64,000 nt of DNA, from positions 62,001 through 126,000 of the forward strand of contig NZ_CBCSCO010000003.1 in assembly GCF_965138505.1 (NCBI RefSeq), written 5' to 3'. Positions 45,307-54,070 of the stretch are shown here, in pieces; position 1 is the stretch's first letter, and each line of letters begins with the position of its first letter. The translations under genes and the position numbers were made by a program. The notes under the pieces are model-generated. The model made no database searches. It saw only the letters and a list, made by a program, of their open reading frames with translations, and was not told where the DNA came from. Source of the stretch: Litorimonas haliclonae. Lineage in GTDB: Bacteria > Pseudomonadota > Alphaproteobacteria > Caulobacterales > Maricaulaceae.

Positions 45307-45567
45307 TTCCCCCTTAGATTCGTTTTTTAGATTGAAAACATTTGATTTTTTAAGTCAAACCGTGCCGAATAGACGGAATTTCGTGAAAAGTGGTGCATTT
45401 TCGCAACTTTCTAAAAAAATTCTTTTAAATTAATTGAAATATTTTTATTCCATTATGGCCACGCGGAACCATTTCGTGTTAGGGCGGTAATAGATTTGTT
45501 ATCGCGTTAGGCGGGACAATCAGATTGTTAACAGAAATGGCTCTGACCATTGACGGAGGAATTTACT

Positions 45568-46890
45568 ATGAAGCAGAAGCTTCTTTTTGCCGCGGCAGCC
45601 GCCGCATTGATGGCAGCCCCATCGCTTGCGACTGCTCAGGATAGCGGTTGGTACTTACGCGGAAACGCAGGTTACGGCGTCCACACAGATACAGAATTCA
45701 CTGATGGCCTGATCGGCGAGAATGAAAGCGAAGGCAATGTCGCTTACTCTCTTGGCTTGGGATACGAGTTTGGAAGCGGCTGGCGCATGGAACTCGATGG
45801 TTCCTCTCTTTGGACTGACATGGGCAAGATTGATTCCCTGCCGCAGTCATATTCAAAGCTTCGTACAAATTCTTTGATGCTTAACGCAATCTATGACTTT
45901 GATGATTTTGGTCGCTGGGAACCATATGTTGGTGCTGGTATCGGTATTGTTGAATCAAACCTTTCTGCCGTTGCGAGTGATTTCCCATCAGGCGCAGTCG
46001 GCACTCCGGGAACTGTTCTGGTCCCTTCACCTGCTTGCCCTGGCTTGCGCAATGGATCAGATTCCTTCGTTTGCTCTGCAAAAGGTGATGAGTCTAATCT
46101 TGGCTGGCAAATCCTTGCGGGTCTTGGGTATGCAATCACAGACAACCTATCCTGGGATACAAACTACAAGTACCTCGATTCTGGTACAGCAAACATTGCT
46201 GGTACCCGCACAAACAACAGATCCGGACTGTCAACACAGTTCACAGCTGATTTGGAAGATGTCGGGTCTCACACAGTGATGACAGGCTTCCGTTACCGCT
46301 TTGGTGCGTCTACACCGCCGCCTGCGCCGACACCTGACGTGTCTTGCTGGGATGGTTCTATGGTGTTCAACGCCAATCAGTGTCCGCCAGAGCCACAGCC
46401 TGAGCCAGACGTTGAGTGTTGGGATGGTTCTATGGTCTTCAGTGCTGCTGAATGTCCTGCACAGCCAGTTGTATGTTCCGATGGATCAACAGCGCCAACG
46501 ATTGAACAGTGCCCAGTTGTTAACGTTTGTGAAGAAGAATATCGTCAAGAGATCATCTATTACGAATTCGACAAAGGCCAATCTGCTGAAACACGCAACA
46601 CAATTAACCGCATCCTAGATGTAGGTCAGTATTGTGCAGTTCAGAACATCCGCGTTGTCGGTCATACTGATACATCCGGTTCACAGGCCTATAACCTCGG
46701 CCTTTCACAGCGCCGTGCTGCGGATGCTCGTGAAGAACTTGGCCGCCAAGGCGTAGATGCCAATATGATCACATCTGAAGGCAAAGGTGAAACTGAGCCG
46801 TTCGTTGAAACAGGTGACGGCGTCAGAGAGCAACTAAACCGCCGGACTGAAGTCCTGGTAACACTCGGCACCATCGCTGGTGTGAACTAG
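45568..46890 (+). CDS. OmpA-type outer-membrane protein, copy 1
   Basis: Outer-membrane beta-barrel that also binds peptidoglycan. The signal peptide (MKQKLLFAAAAAALMAAPSLATAQ) is followed by an eight-stranded barrel (about residues 25-240: GWYLRGNAGYGVHTDTEF ... HTVMTGFRYRFGAS). A Pro-rich linker has three C-x-DGS...CP units (about 250-315), and the OmpA/MotB domain has YYEFDKGQS and GHTDTSGSQAYNLGLSQRRA. A strong ribosome site (GGAGGA) precedes the ATG at 45568. Copy 2 lies 1.67 kb downstream, and the 3' halves are nearly identical. The 261 bases before it, after the tRNA, are AT-rich and presumably hold its promoter. Confidence 0.94.
   Translation: MKQKLLFAAAAAALMAAPSLATAQDSGWYLRGNAGYGVHTDTEFTDGLIGENESEGNVAYSLGLGYEFGSGWRMELDGSSLWTDMGKIDSLPQSYSKLRTNSLMLNAIYDFDDFGRWEPYVGAGIGIVESNLSAVASDFPSGAVGTPGTVLVPSPACPGLRNGSDSFVCSAKGDESNLGWQILAGLGYAITDNLSWDTNYKYLDSGTANIAGTRTNNRSGLSTQFTADLEDVGSHTVMTGFRYRFGASTPPPAPTPDVSCWDGSMVFNANQCPPEPQPEPDVECWDGSMVFSAAECPAQPVVCSDGSTAPTIEQCPVVNVCEEEYRQEIIYYEFDKGQSAETRNTINRILDVGQYCAVQNIRVVGHTDTSGSQAYNLGLSQRRAADAREELGRQGVDANMITSEGKGETEPFVETGDGVREQLNRRTEVLVTLGTIAGVN
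46369..46890 (+). repeat. First copy of a near-identical duplicated block in the OmpA genes
   Basis: Bases 46369-46769 are identical to 48038-48438 (401 bases, offset 1,669). From 46770 to the stop at 46890 there are three differences (46770, 46872, 46884). Upstream of 46369 synonymous changes begin at once, and the barrel-coding halves are clearly diverged. The terminators after both genes are also alike. Confidence 0.95.
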
Positions 46891-46914
46891 GGTCTTAGAC
46901 CACATATCTTTTCG

Positions 46915-46943
46915 AAAGCCCGGCTTCGCGCCGGGCTTTTTTT
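46915..46943 (+). terminator. Rho-independent terminator of OmpA copy 1
   Basis: AAAGCCCGGC (46915-46924) pairs with GCCGGGCTTT (46930-46939), with loop TTCGC, followed by a T-run to 46943. The 287 bases from here to copy 2 include an AT-rich region and one TTAA-N7-TTAA motif (47007-47021). Confidence 0.9.
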
Positions 46944-47230
46944 ATGGAAAAACTAATTTTCCTAATGTCTCGGCATTCCATAAAGTCGTAAAAATAAGAA
47001 TCCGTTTTAATGCCTTATTAAAGACTTGTTTGGTTTTTAATTTTATAGGGTCTGTCGGTTTGATAATTCGGCTCCGCCGCCTTGAATAGAAGGGCGGGAG
47101 ACTTATTCGGATCGGACGTCAAATAATATGGAACAATTTCATATTACAGAAGTATTAGATTTGTCAGCATGATAGGTGCGACATTTAATTATTAATAAAA
47201 ATGGTCTGACCATTTACGGAGGAATTTATC

Positions 47231-48559
47231 ATGAAGCAGCAGCTTCTCTTTGCCGCGGCAGCCGCCGCATTAATGGCGGTCCCAACACTTGCCACCGCCC
47301 AAGATAGCGATAGCGGTTGGTACTTGCGCGGAAACGCAGGTTACGGCGCACATACAGATACAGAATTTTCCGGCGGCCTCGTGGGTGAGAATGAAAGCGT
47401 CGGTGACGTCGCATACTCACTCGGACTAGGTTATGAAGTAGGTAACGGGTTCCGTGTTGAATTAGATGGTTCTTCTCTTTGGACGGACCTTGGACGAATC
47501 GATTCGTTGCCACAATCTTACGCCAAGCTCCGGACGAATTCATTGATGGTTAACGCTCTATATGACTTCAACAGCACTGGCACCTTACAGCCTTATGTTG
47601 GTGCAGGTCTGGGCATTGTACAAGGTGACCTCTCTGCAGTAGCAAGTGATTTCCCATCCGGCGCTGTCGGCTCCCCCGGAACTGTTTTAGTTCCGTCAAC
47701 AGCTTGCCCAGGTGCCCGTAACGGTGGTGATTCCTTTAATTGTGCCTTTGATGACAAAGACAACAATTTTGGTTGGCAAGCTATTGCTGGCCTTGGGGTT
47801 GCTATCACAGATAACCTAACGTGGGATACAAACTATAAATATCAAGACGGTGGTGACCTGACTGTTCAAGGTGTCCGTACAAATAACGTTACAGGCGCTA
47901 CAACAGATATCACAACCGAGTTGGATAATGTTAATTCTCACACAGTGATGACAGGTATTCGTTATCGCTTTGGTGCGTCTACGCCGCCGCCTGCGCCAAC
48001 ACCTGATGTGTCATGCTGGGACGGTTCTATGGTGTTTAACGCCAATCAGTGTCCGCCAGAGCCACAGCCTGAGCCAGACGTTGAGTGTTGGGATGGTTCT
48101 ATGGTCTTCAGTGCTGCTGAATGTCCTGCACAGCCAGTTGTATGTTCCGATGGATCAACAGCGCCAACGATTGAACAGTGCCCAGTTGTTAACGTTTGTG
48201 AAGAAGAATATCGTCAAGAGATCATCTATTACGAATTCGACAAAGGCCAATCTGCTGAAACACGCAACACAATTAACCGCATCCTAGATGTAGGTCAGTA
48301 TTGTGCAGTTCAGAACATCCGCGTTGTCGGTCATACTGATACATCCGGTTCACAGGCCTATAACCTCGGCCTTTCACAGCGCCGTGCTGCGGATGCTCGT
48401 GAAGAACTTGGCCGCCAAGGCGTAGATGCCAATATGATAACATCTGAAGGCAAAGGTGAAACTGAGCCGTTCGTTGAAACAGGTGACGGCGTCAGAGAGC
48501 AACTAAACCGCCGGACTGAAGTCCTGGTAACACTCGGCACAATCGCTGGTGTAAACTAG
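47231..48559 (+). CDS. OmpA-type outer-membrane protein, copy 2
   Basis: Tandem paralogue of copy 1, 442 residues with the same layout: signal peptide (to ATAQ), eight-stranded barrel with NAGYGAHTDTEFSGG and HTVMTGIRYRFGAS, linker with three C-x-DGS...CP units, and OmpA domain with GHTDTSGSQ. The barrel differs from copy 1 in surface loops and many synonymous sites, but the linker and OmpA domain match copy 1 almost base for base. The leader (TCTGACCAT..ACGGAGGAATTTA) is also duplicated. The two genes have separate terminators, so each is probably a single-gene unit. Confidence 0.94.
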   Translation: MKQQLLFAAAAAALMAVPTLATAQDSDSGWYLRGNAGYGAHTDTEFSGGLVGENESVGDVAYSLGLGYEVGNGFRVELDGSSLWTDLGRIDSLPQSYAKLRTNSLMVNALYDFNSTGTLQPYVGAGLGIVQGDLSAVASDFPSGAVGSPGTVLVPSTACPGARNGGDSFNCAFDDKDNNFGWQAIAGLGVAITDNLTWDTNYKYQDGGDLTVQGVRTNNVTGATTDITTELDNVNSHTVMTGIRYRFGASTPPPAPTPDVSCWDGSMVFNANQCPPEPQPEPDVECWDGSMVFSAAECPAQPVVCSDGSTAPTIEQCPVVNVCEEEYRQEIIYYEFDKGQSAETRNTINRILDVGQYCAVQNIRVVGHTDTSGSQAYNLGLSQRRAADAREELGRQGVDANMITSEGKGETEPFVETGDGVREQLNRRTEVLVTLGTIAGVN

Positions 48560-48583
48560 GGTCTTAGACCACGTAGCTTTTCG

Positions 48584-48613
48584 AAAGCCCGGCTTCGCGC
48601 TGGGCTTTTTTTA
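48584..48613 (+). terminator. Rho-independent terminator of OmpA copy 2
   Basis: AAAGCCCGGC (48584-48593) pairs with GCTGGGCTTT (48599-48608), one G-U pair, followed by TTTTT. It is the duplicate of the terminator after copy 1. The 140 bases between here and phhA show no gene. Confidence 0.85.
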
Positions 48614-48749
48614 TGGAAAATTAGACGTGGGACTTAGGGACGTGAGCAGGCCAGACTCGCAGGAACTATTTGTTCCATCAAGGACGTTAGGTGTGGCTAT
48701 TTCGGATATGACGTCTTTTAAATTTTAGGACGTGAAAGAGGGGGCAGGT

Positions 48750-49619
48750 TCACTCTTTAGAAGCAGATTTACTCTGACTATATTCCAATGTTCCTTTTTG
48801 GAGAACACTATCTGTCTTCAATATCGTTTGCGGTGTATAGGCCTCGGAAACTTTGGATAGTTGGTCATAAAGCGGCGCGAAATCTTGCTGTGTTGCTTCA
48901 AACAATTGCTCAAACGAGTCGATAACAAAATAGACATCCTGATAGTCATCAATTTTGTAATCCGTTTGCATGACGCGCATTAAATCGAAATCGATGCGAT
49001 GAGGGGACGGACTTTCCAGGCTGTATTGCGCTTCACCAAAAGAGGAGACAATGCCGGCGCCGTAATGGCGTAAGCCTTCCGGCGTTTTGATCAGGCCAAA
49101 TTCCACGGTGTACCAGTAAAGACGAGCCAGGTTTTTCAAACCGTTATACTCTAATGCCCGCAATCCGCCTTTCCCATAAGCTTCCATATAATCTGCAAAA
49201 ATTGGCTGGGTTAGCAGTGGCACATGTCCGAAAATATCATGAAAAATATCTGGTTCCTGCAAGTAATCCAACTGATCAGCCTTGCGTATAAATCGCCCGG
49301 CAGGGAATCGTCGATTGGCAAGATGGTCAAAGAACACGTCGTCCGGCACAAGGTGGGGAACCATAACAACTTTCCAACCTGTCAAAGCCTCTAACTTTGG
49401 ATTGAGGTCGTCAAGGTTAGGAATGCCGCCTTCACTCAGAGAGAGTTTTTTTAACCCATCAAGAAATTCGTGCGTCGTGCGGCCCTTCAAAAGCTCGCTT
49501 TGACGCTCGTAAAGTGTATCCCAGACGCCATGTTCTTCTTCCGTATAGGCATCCCAAACCTGCCGGATAGTAAAGTCCTCGGCAGGAGTTTGAGAAGCAA
49601 TAATTGGATCGTCTATCAT
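48750..49619 (-). CDS. phhA: Phenylalanine 4-monooxygenase
   Basis: Pterin- and iron-dependent hydroxylase converting phenylalanine to tyrosine. The aromatic amino acid hydroxylase core is seen as RRFPAGRFIRKADQLDYLQEPDIFHDIFGHVPLL, where the two histidines of HDIFGH bind iron, and YWYTVEFGLI, whose glutamate is the third ligand. SSFGEAQYSLESPSPHRIDFDL follows. The 289 residues are close to other bacterial PhhA proteins. It is monocistronic. No pterin carbinolamine dehydratase gene lies beside it. Confidence 0.95.
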   Translation of the reverse strand: MIDDPIIASQTPAEDFTIRQVWDAYTEEEHGVWDTLYERQSELLKGRTTHEFLDGLKKLSLSEGGIPNLDDLNPKLEALTGWKVVMVPHLVPDDVFFDHLANRRFPAGRFIRKADQLDYLQEPDIFHDIFGHVPLLTQPIFADYMEAYGKGGLRALEYNGLKNLARLYWYTVEFGLIKTPEGLRHYGAGIVSSFGEAQYSLESPSPHRIDFDLMRVMQTDYKIDDYQDVYFVIDSFEQLFEATQQDFAPLYDQLSKVSEAYTPQTILKTDSVLQKGTLEYSQSKSASKE

Positions 49620-49746
49620 AAAGGCTCACTTATTGAGTTTCTCCAAAGACATAGGAAGGAAGTCACGATAAATCATCCTGCAATTCAGTCCGAAGACGGG
49701 GCAAAGTTGCGCCTCTTCGAGGCAAAGTTTTGCTAATGAGGCAAAA

Positions 49747-52743
49747 TTACCTGTCCCCGAAAATTGACCCCAGGGCTTTTTCCAACTCGTTCTTTGTATC
49801 TTCCTCTTCTACTTTTTCGGCGGGCTGTTCTGCAGGCGCGTCCAGAGACTGGGGCGGCTCCTCTTGTGTTGCTGTCTCGGGCGAGGAATCTGGCGGTGTG
49901 TTCTGGCCTCCTAGAACGCCGCCAAGAATGCCGCCTAAGGGGCCTTTAACTTGGTCTTGTAGCCTAGAGGTCACTTCGCCTTTGGCTCGATCGGCTACGA
50001 TTTTGCCGAGAAACTCCGTGTCCAAACTTGGGGACGCTTGTCCGAAATCTCCGGCAAAACGAATTGGGATGCCGAAGCTTCCAAGTTTATTTGCATTATC
50101 TCCTGTGAGCTTTGGCCTGAACCGGAAATCCATTTTTTGATTCCCCATATCAATTGTGCCGACACCATTCGCGCTTACGCCCAGCGCCGCCAGATTAAAC
50201 TCATTGATGCTCACTACGCCGTCTTCAATTTTGAAAAGGCCAACTAGATCTTTAAATTTGGTGATTTGAGAACTCCCAATTCCGGACGGGAGGCTTCGTG
50301 ACTTCAAGGCATCATCGAGACCCGTCAAGAACTTGCTGGCATCAATGCCCTGAATTTGCCCGTCCAGCAGCCCAAACCCGCCTTGGCCGTTTAGTCCACG
50401 CATAATTTCCGCTTGGGAACGTCCGGAGGAGGTGATGGAAAGGTCAGTTTTAGCTTCGCCGGATGCTTTGGTGAAACCGGCGATCGCACTGAGAAAATTA
50501 TTTCCGTTAAGCTCATTTAACCCCGCCGTTAGGGTCAAAGACGGGACAGGCTTGGAAGCGTCAAATGTTAAATCCATTTTTCCATTTCCGCCGTAAAGCG
50601 CCACCGTAGGAAGTTTTGCGTTTAAAACGCCATCTTGCAGTGTCACGTCCATCTGGGTTTGGCCTAATTTCAACCTGTCTGTAATAACATTGGGGGTTGA
50701 TACATCGAGTTCTGCATCGAGGGATTTGAGGGGGGCGAGATTGAGGGGAGCCTCACTCCAAGGCTGAATTTCGCCTGTCGGGTTTTGCGTGCTGTAGCTG
50801 GCCATATAGGGTCGTAGATCAAGTCCTTGAAGTGCCAAATTTCCTTCTATTAGAGGGCGCGGCTCGCGGAGTGTAGCCGATAAGGCGCCGCTCCCTCGAA
50901 TGTCGTCAAACGCGATCTCTGCCTTGGACAGAGTGAGTTTGTTAGCTGTTCCGGCGATGTCACCTGTGATAGAAAAAGTCTCGAATATTGCTCCAGTGTC
51001 CGTGTTAGGAGAAAGATCGGTGCCGTTTAATGCGGCTAGAGCTCTGACATCGGTGATTTCCCCCGTTATAGCGCCGTCCAAAGATAAGGCGTTTGCATCG
51101 TTAAGCGCATATTGTCCGTTTCCGGCAAAAGTCGCATTCAGAAGTCCTTCACTCAAGCCTGCCTGAAGGTCGGTTAAAATAAATGTTTCGCCCTGTGTAC
51201 TGATTTGTCCAGAAGCGCTTATAGTCTTAATTGACTGCGAATAGGGCACTTTACTCGGAAGGGTCTGGGCCACCTCAGCAAAATTCGGAATGTCGAGGCT
51301 AAACTGACCTTCGGCTTTGGGAATGTCTGCCAAGGCGAGGCCTCCCTTATAACTGCCGTTTACAGCACCGCTTGAGGCCGTGGCCTCTAAATCTGAAATC
51401 ACAATTTTACTAGAGTTGTAATTTAAGCGCCCGGTCGCATTTAAAGCGGAAATGAGCCTTGCATAAGGCGTTTCAATTTGGGCTGTTTGAACTAAATTTT
51501 CTGCGTTTGTAACTTCGGTGTCGAAGGTTCCATTGGCAGTTATGCCAGCGTCTGAATACTCCGCGGCTCCGTTGAATTGGGCTGAAAAGTCTTCGCCTCT
51601 AGCACTTGCCTGAAGAGTCTTTGCGGCAAACCCATTTGGCGTGCCATTTAAGCTGGCTTTGCCTTCTAAGGACTGAAAGAAATCAAGAGGCGGAGTATCG
51701 TCAGGCAAATAAGGTTTTAAGGCCACAAAATTCGTAATCTCAAACTCTGTTTCCCCATTCAGAATAGGTGTTTCGCCGAGCGTTGCAGACCCATTGAAGC
51801 GTCCATTTAAGGCTTCGCCGGTCGCCTCAATGTCAGTGTTGCTCGCCGTGATGAGGCCACTGACCTGACTGAAATTCCCTTTGGCTTTAAGGGAAGTCAA
51901 AAGGCCAAGATAAGGTATCTCTTGCGGACTAAGGCTCTGAATCGCTCGAGGATTATTTATCTCTGAGTCTAGAGTTACATCGAAATCCATTTCGGGGGAG
52001 GCTAAAAACTTACCTTTTGCGGAAATATTAGCGAATGCTGTATTGATATCGGCATCGAAAGGCGCTTCATTTCCGTCGAGGAACGCGCGGATACTATTCA
52101 GTGTCATGTCGATTTCTGCGCGCTCTCCCTGATACGTCAGGCTTAAATCCATTTTTAGAGGCTCAGATAAGCCTGGCACTGATAGAAACCCGTCAATATC
52201 GGCGGCCTCATATCGTTCTCCGCCAAAGCTATCTTGATATATGACTTGTCCGTCTACGAGATTAAAAGCCTCAATCTGTGGGTCAAGATTGGCAAAACGA
52301 CCGTCCCTTGCAAAAGGTTCATCCGTTTCAGGCGCCGAAGGCGTCTCTTCATTTTCGGTTATTCTTTCCCAGTTCGCGCGCCCATCCGTCAGCCGCTCAA
52401 GATAAACTTGAGGCTTTATCAAATTAAACCCTGCAATTTCGACCCGCTTGGCCAAAAGAGGGAAGAGACGGATGCGGGCCTCTAGCTCTTCCACGGTAAG
52501 GAAAGGGGTGTCGGAAAAACCTTCGTAATTTTCAATGCGCACGCCATTGGTTTTCGCTTTGATCAAAGGAAATGATTGCACGCGCACGTCACCTGAGATG
52601 GTTACGTCTCGCCCTAGTTCTTTGGAGAGTTGGGTCTCGATTTTCTGTTTGTAAACGTCTGAGGGAATAAGGCCTGGGACGATAATAAACGCCCCGACGA
52701 GTAACACGAATAAAACTGCAATCCCGATTAAGATCTTGCGCAT
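49747..52743 (-). CDS. AsmA family protein
   Basis: Large envelope protein of the AsmA/TamB-like group, implicated in outer-membrane assembly or lipid transport. It has a short cytoplasmic end and one anchor (LIGIAVLFVLLVGAFIIVPGLIP). The N-terminal AsmA domain follows (YKQKIETQLSKELGRDVTISGDVRVQSFPLIKAKTNGVRI), then a very long repetitive beta-rich periplasmic region and a C-terminal AsmA_2 segment (ISSSGRSQAEIMRGLNGQGGFGLLDGQIQGID-like). The tail (about 945-998) is Pro/Glu-rich. The 998 residues are typical of the larger AsmA proteins. It stands alone, upstream of an M48 protease. Confidence 0.9.
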   Translation of the reverse strand: MRKILIGIAVLFVLLVGAFIIVPGLIPSDVYKQKIETQLSKELGRDVTISGDVRVQSFPLIKAKTNGVRIENYEGFSDTPFLTVEELEARIRLFPLLAKRVEIAGFNLIKPQVYLERLTDGRANWERITENEETPSAPETDEPFARDGRFANLDPQIEAFNLVDGQVIYQDSFGGERYEAADIDGFLSVPGLSEPLKMDLSLTYQGERAEIDMTLNSIRAFLDGNEAPFDADINTAFANISAKGKFLASPEMDFDVTLDSEINNPRAIQSLSPQEIPYLGLLTSLKAKGNFSQVSGLITASNTDIEATGEALNGRFNGSATLGETPILNGETEFEITNFVALKPYLPDDTPPLDFFQSLEGKASLNGTPNGFAAKTLQASARGEDFSAQFNGAAEYSDAGITANGTFDTEVTNAENLVQTAQIETPYARLISALNATGRLNYNSSKIVISDLEATASSGAVNGSYKGGLALADIPKAEGQFSLDIPNFAEVAQTLPSKVPYSQSIKTISASGQISTQGETFILTDLQAGLSEGLLNATFAGNGQYALNDANALSLDGAITGEITDVRALAALNGTDLSPNTDTGAIFETFSITGDIAGTANKLTLSKAEIAFDDIRGSGALSATLREPRPLIEGNLALQGLDLRPYMASYSTQNPTGEIQPWSEAPLNLAPLKSLDAELDVSTPNVITDRLKLGQTQMDVTLQDGVLNAKLPTVALYGGNGKMDLTFDASKPVPSLTLTAGLNELNGNNFLSAIAGFTKASGEAKTDLSITSSGRSQAEIMRGLNGQGGFGLLDGQIQGIDASKFLTGLDDALKSRSLPSGIGSSQITKFKDLVGLFKIEDGVVSINEFNLAALGVSANGVGTIDMGNQKMDFRFRPKLTGDNANKLGSFGIPIRFAGDFGQASPSLDTEFLGKIVADRAKGEVTSRLQDQVKGPLGGILGGVLGGQNTPPDSSPETATQEEPPQSLDAPAEQPAEKVEEEDTKNELEKALGSIFGDR

Positions 52744-52924
52744 GTAATCTCCTGTGCAGCAAGGTTTTAAAGGCTGTTCCGTACACCCCCTTTATCAAGG
52801 AACTGATAGCAAAGACAATGCGTTCCTATTTTAACCGCCGATGCTATACTGGTCCTTATCTGTATATTTTGGCAGCATTATGAAAGAGTATGACATCTCG
52901 TTATATTCACAGGAGGATAAATTA

Positions 52925-53869
52925 ATGTGTTTCAACCATTCCCAGACCCACAGCCCAAATTCACTGGTGTCAAAGGCAAGTTCAAAAGGCTCAATACAAG
53001 AAACCAACGTTCAGAATAGACGCGGTTTTGTGAAAGCTCTTGCGGGCGGCGGGGCTGCAGCAGCACTTGCGAGTTGTACAACTAATCCGGTAACGGGACG
53101 CTCTCAATTTGTAGGGCTGGCGCCAAGCGGGGCAGAACTGGACAATATGGCAGCGGCATCATGGGCAGATTTAAAGCAAGAGACACCCACAACAAATGAT
53201 CCACGATATACTCGGCGCCTCCGCAACATTGGGAGCCGCATTTCAAGAGGGGCGGGCCGAGCGGATCAAACTTGGGACTATGCCGTTTTTGATGAAGATA
53301 CAAAAAACGCGTTTGTACTGCCGGGAAACCGGGTAGGATTCTATACAGGTATGATGGACTTTGCTGATAATGATGATCAGATCGCTGGAATTATGGGACA
53401 CGAAGTCGGTCATGTTGCCGCCTCCCACGCCCGCGAAAGGATGTCTATGCAAATCGCGTCGCAAGGCGCTGTACTTGGGGGGACTTTGATAGGGAGTTCG
53501 GTTTTCTCGGGAAAGTGTAAAAATATGGCTGCGGCGCAAAGGAGGTCCTGTTTACAAGGCGCTAATCGAAATACGCAGATGTTGGTGACCGCTCTGGGGT
53601 TAGGCTCGCAAATCGGGATTGTCTTACCATATTCTCGCAAACACGAAACTGAATCAGACCTTTTGGGCGTCAATTACATGCACAAATCCGGGTATGACCC
53701 TAATCAGGCCGTTCGTCTGTGGGAAAAAATGGCCGCAGACACACCATCTCGTCAGCCTGCATTTTTGTCCACCCATCCGGACCCAGCTGATCGGGCGCGG
53801 GTCTTGAGTGAATATATTCAAAGACAGGAAAGAATGGGGTCGCAAGGGTTTCGTAATATCAACACATAA
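52925..53869 (+). CDS. M48 family metalloprotease with Tat-like lipoprotein signal
   Basis: Periplasmic zinc protease of the M48/Oma1-BepA type, probably for envelope quality control. The zinc motif is GHEVGHVAASH (HExxH), and the third ligand is in ETESDLLGVNYM. The N-terminus is unusual: about 35 polar residues, then twin arginines (NRRGFVKALAGGGAAAALASC) ending in a lipobox, so it may be exported by Tat and lipidated. The ATG at 52925 is preceded by AGGAGG eight bases upstream; a frame back to 52841 has no ribosome site. The 314 residues fit. Confidence 0.9.
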   Translation: MCFNHSQTHSPNSLVSKASSKGSIQETNVQNRRGFVKALAGGGAAAALASCTTNPVTGRSQFVGLAPSGAELDNMAAASWADLKQETPTTNDPRYTRRLRNIGSRISRGAGRADQTWDYAVFDEDTKNAFVLPGNRVGFYTGMMDFADNDDQIAGIMGHEVGHVAASHARERMSMQIASQGAVLGGTLIGSSVFSGKCKNMAAAQRRSCLQGANRNTQMLVTALGLGSQIGIVLPYSRKHETESDLLGVNYMHKSGYDPNQAVRLWEKMAADTPSRQPAFLSTHPDPADRARVLSEYIQRQERMGSQGFRNINT

Positions 53870-53907
53870 TTTATCTGCTTTTCCTTCTAAAGCATGATAA
53901 AAACGAC

Positions 53908-53936
53908 TTGAATGGCGGGGGTCCATAAGCTAGGTG
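53908..53936 (+). promoter_or_regulatory. Probable promoter of tRNA-His
   Basis: TTGAAT (53908-53913), a 17-base spacer and TAGGTG (53931-53936) lie 17 bases before the tRNA, with the same spacing as the tRNA-Lys promoter. Confidence 0.55.
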
Positions 53937-53953
53937 TCCCGCCACACTGTTTA

Positions 53954-54030
53954 GCCGCCTTAGCTCAGTTGGTTAGAGCGCCGGTTTGTGGAACCGGAGG
54001 TCCTTGGTTCGAGACCAAGAGGCGGTACCA
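53954..54030 (+). tRNA. tRNA-His (anticodon GUG), attachment gene of the element
   Basis: Complete cloverleaf: acceptor GCCGCCT/AGGCGGT, D arm GCTCAGTTGGTTAGAGC, anticodon stem CCGGT/ACCGG with loop TTGTGGA (anticodon GTG), T arm with GGTTCGAGACC, discriminator A and encoded CCA. Unlike tRNA-His of most bacteria there is no G at -1 (the base before is A) and the discriminator is A not C, the alphaproteobacterial form. The integrase of the adjacent element ends 40 bases downstream, so the 3' end of this tRNA is the probable attachment site. Confidence 0.96.
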
Positions 54031-54070
54031 TTTTTCCCTTAAATTACAGATAGTTGCGTGAGTCATTCGC

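Noticed and set aside
54031..54070. Right attachment site or direct repeat within the window
   Set aside because: Apart from the tRNA itself no second copy of its 3' end was noticed in the element part; the right end is presumably beyond 64000.
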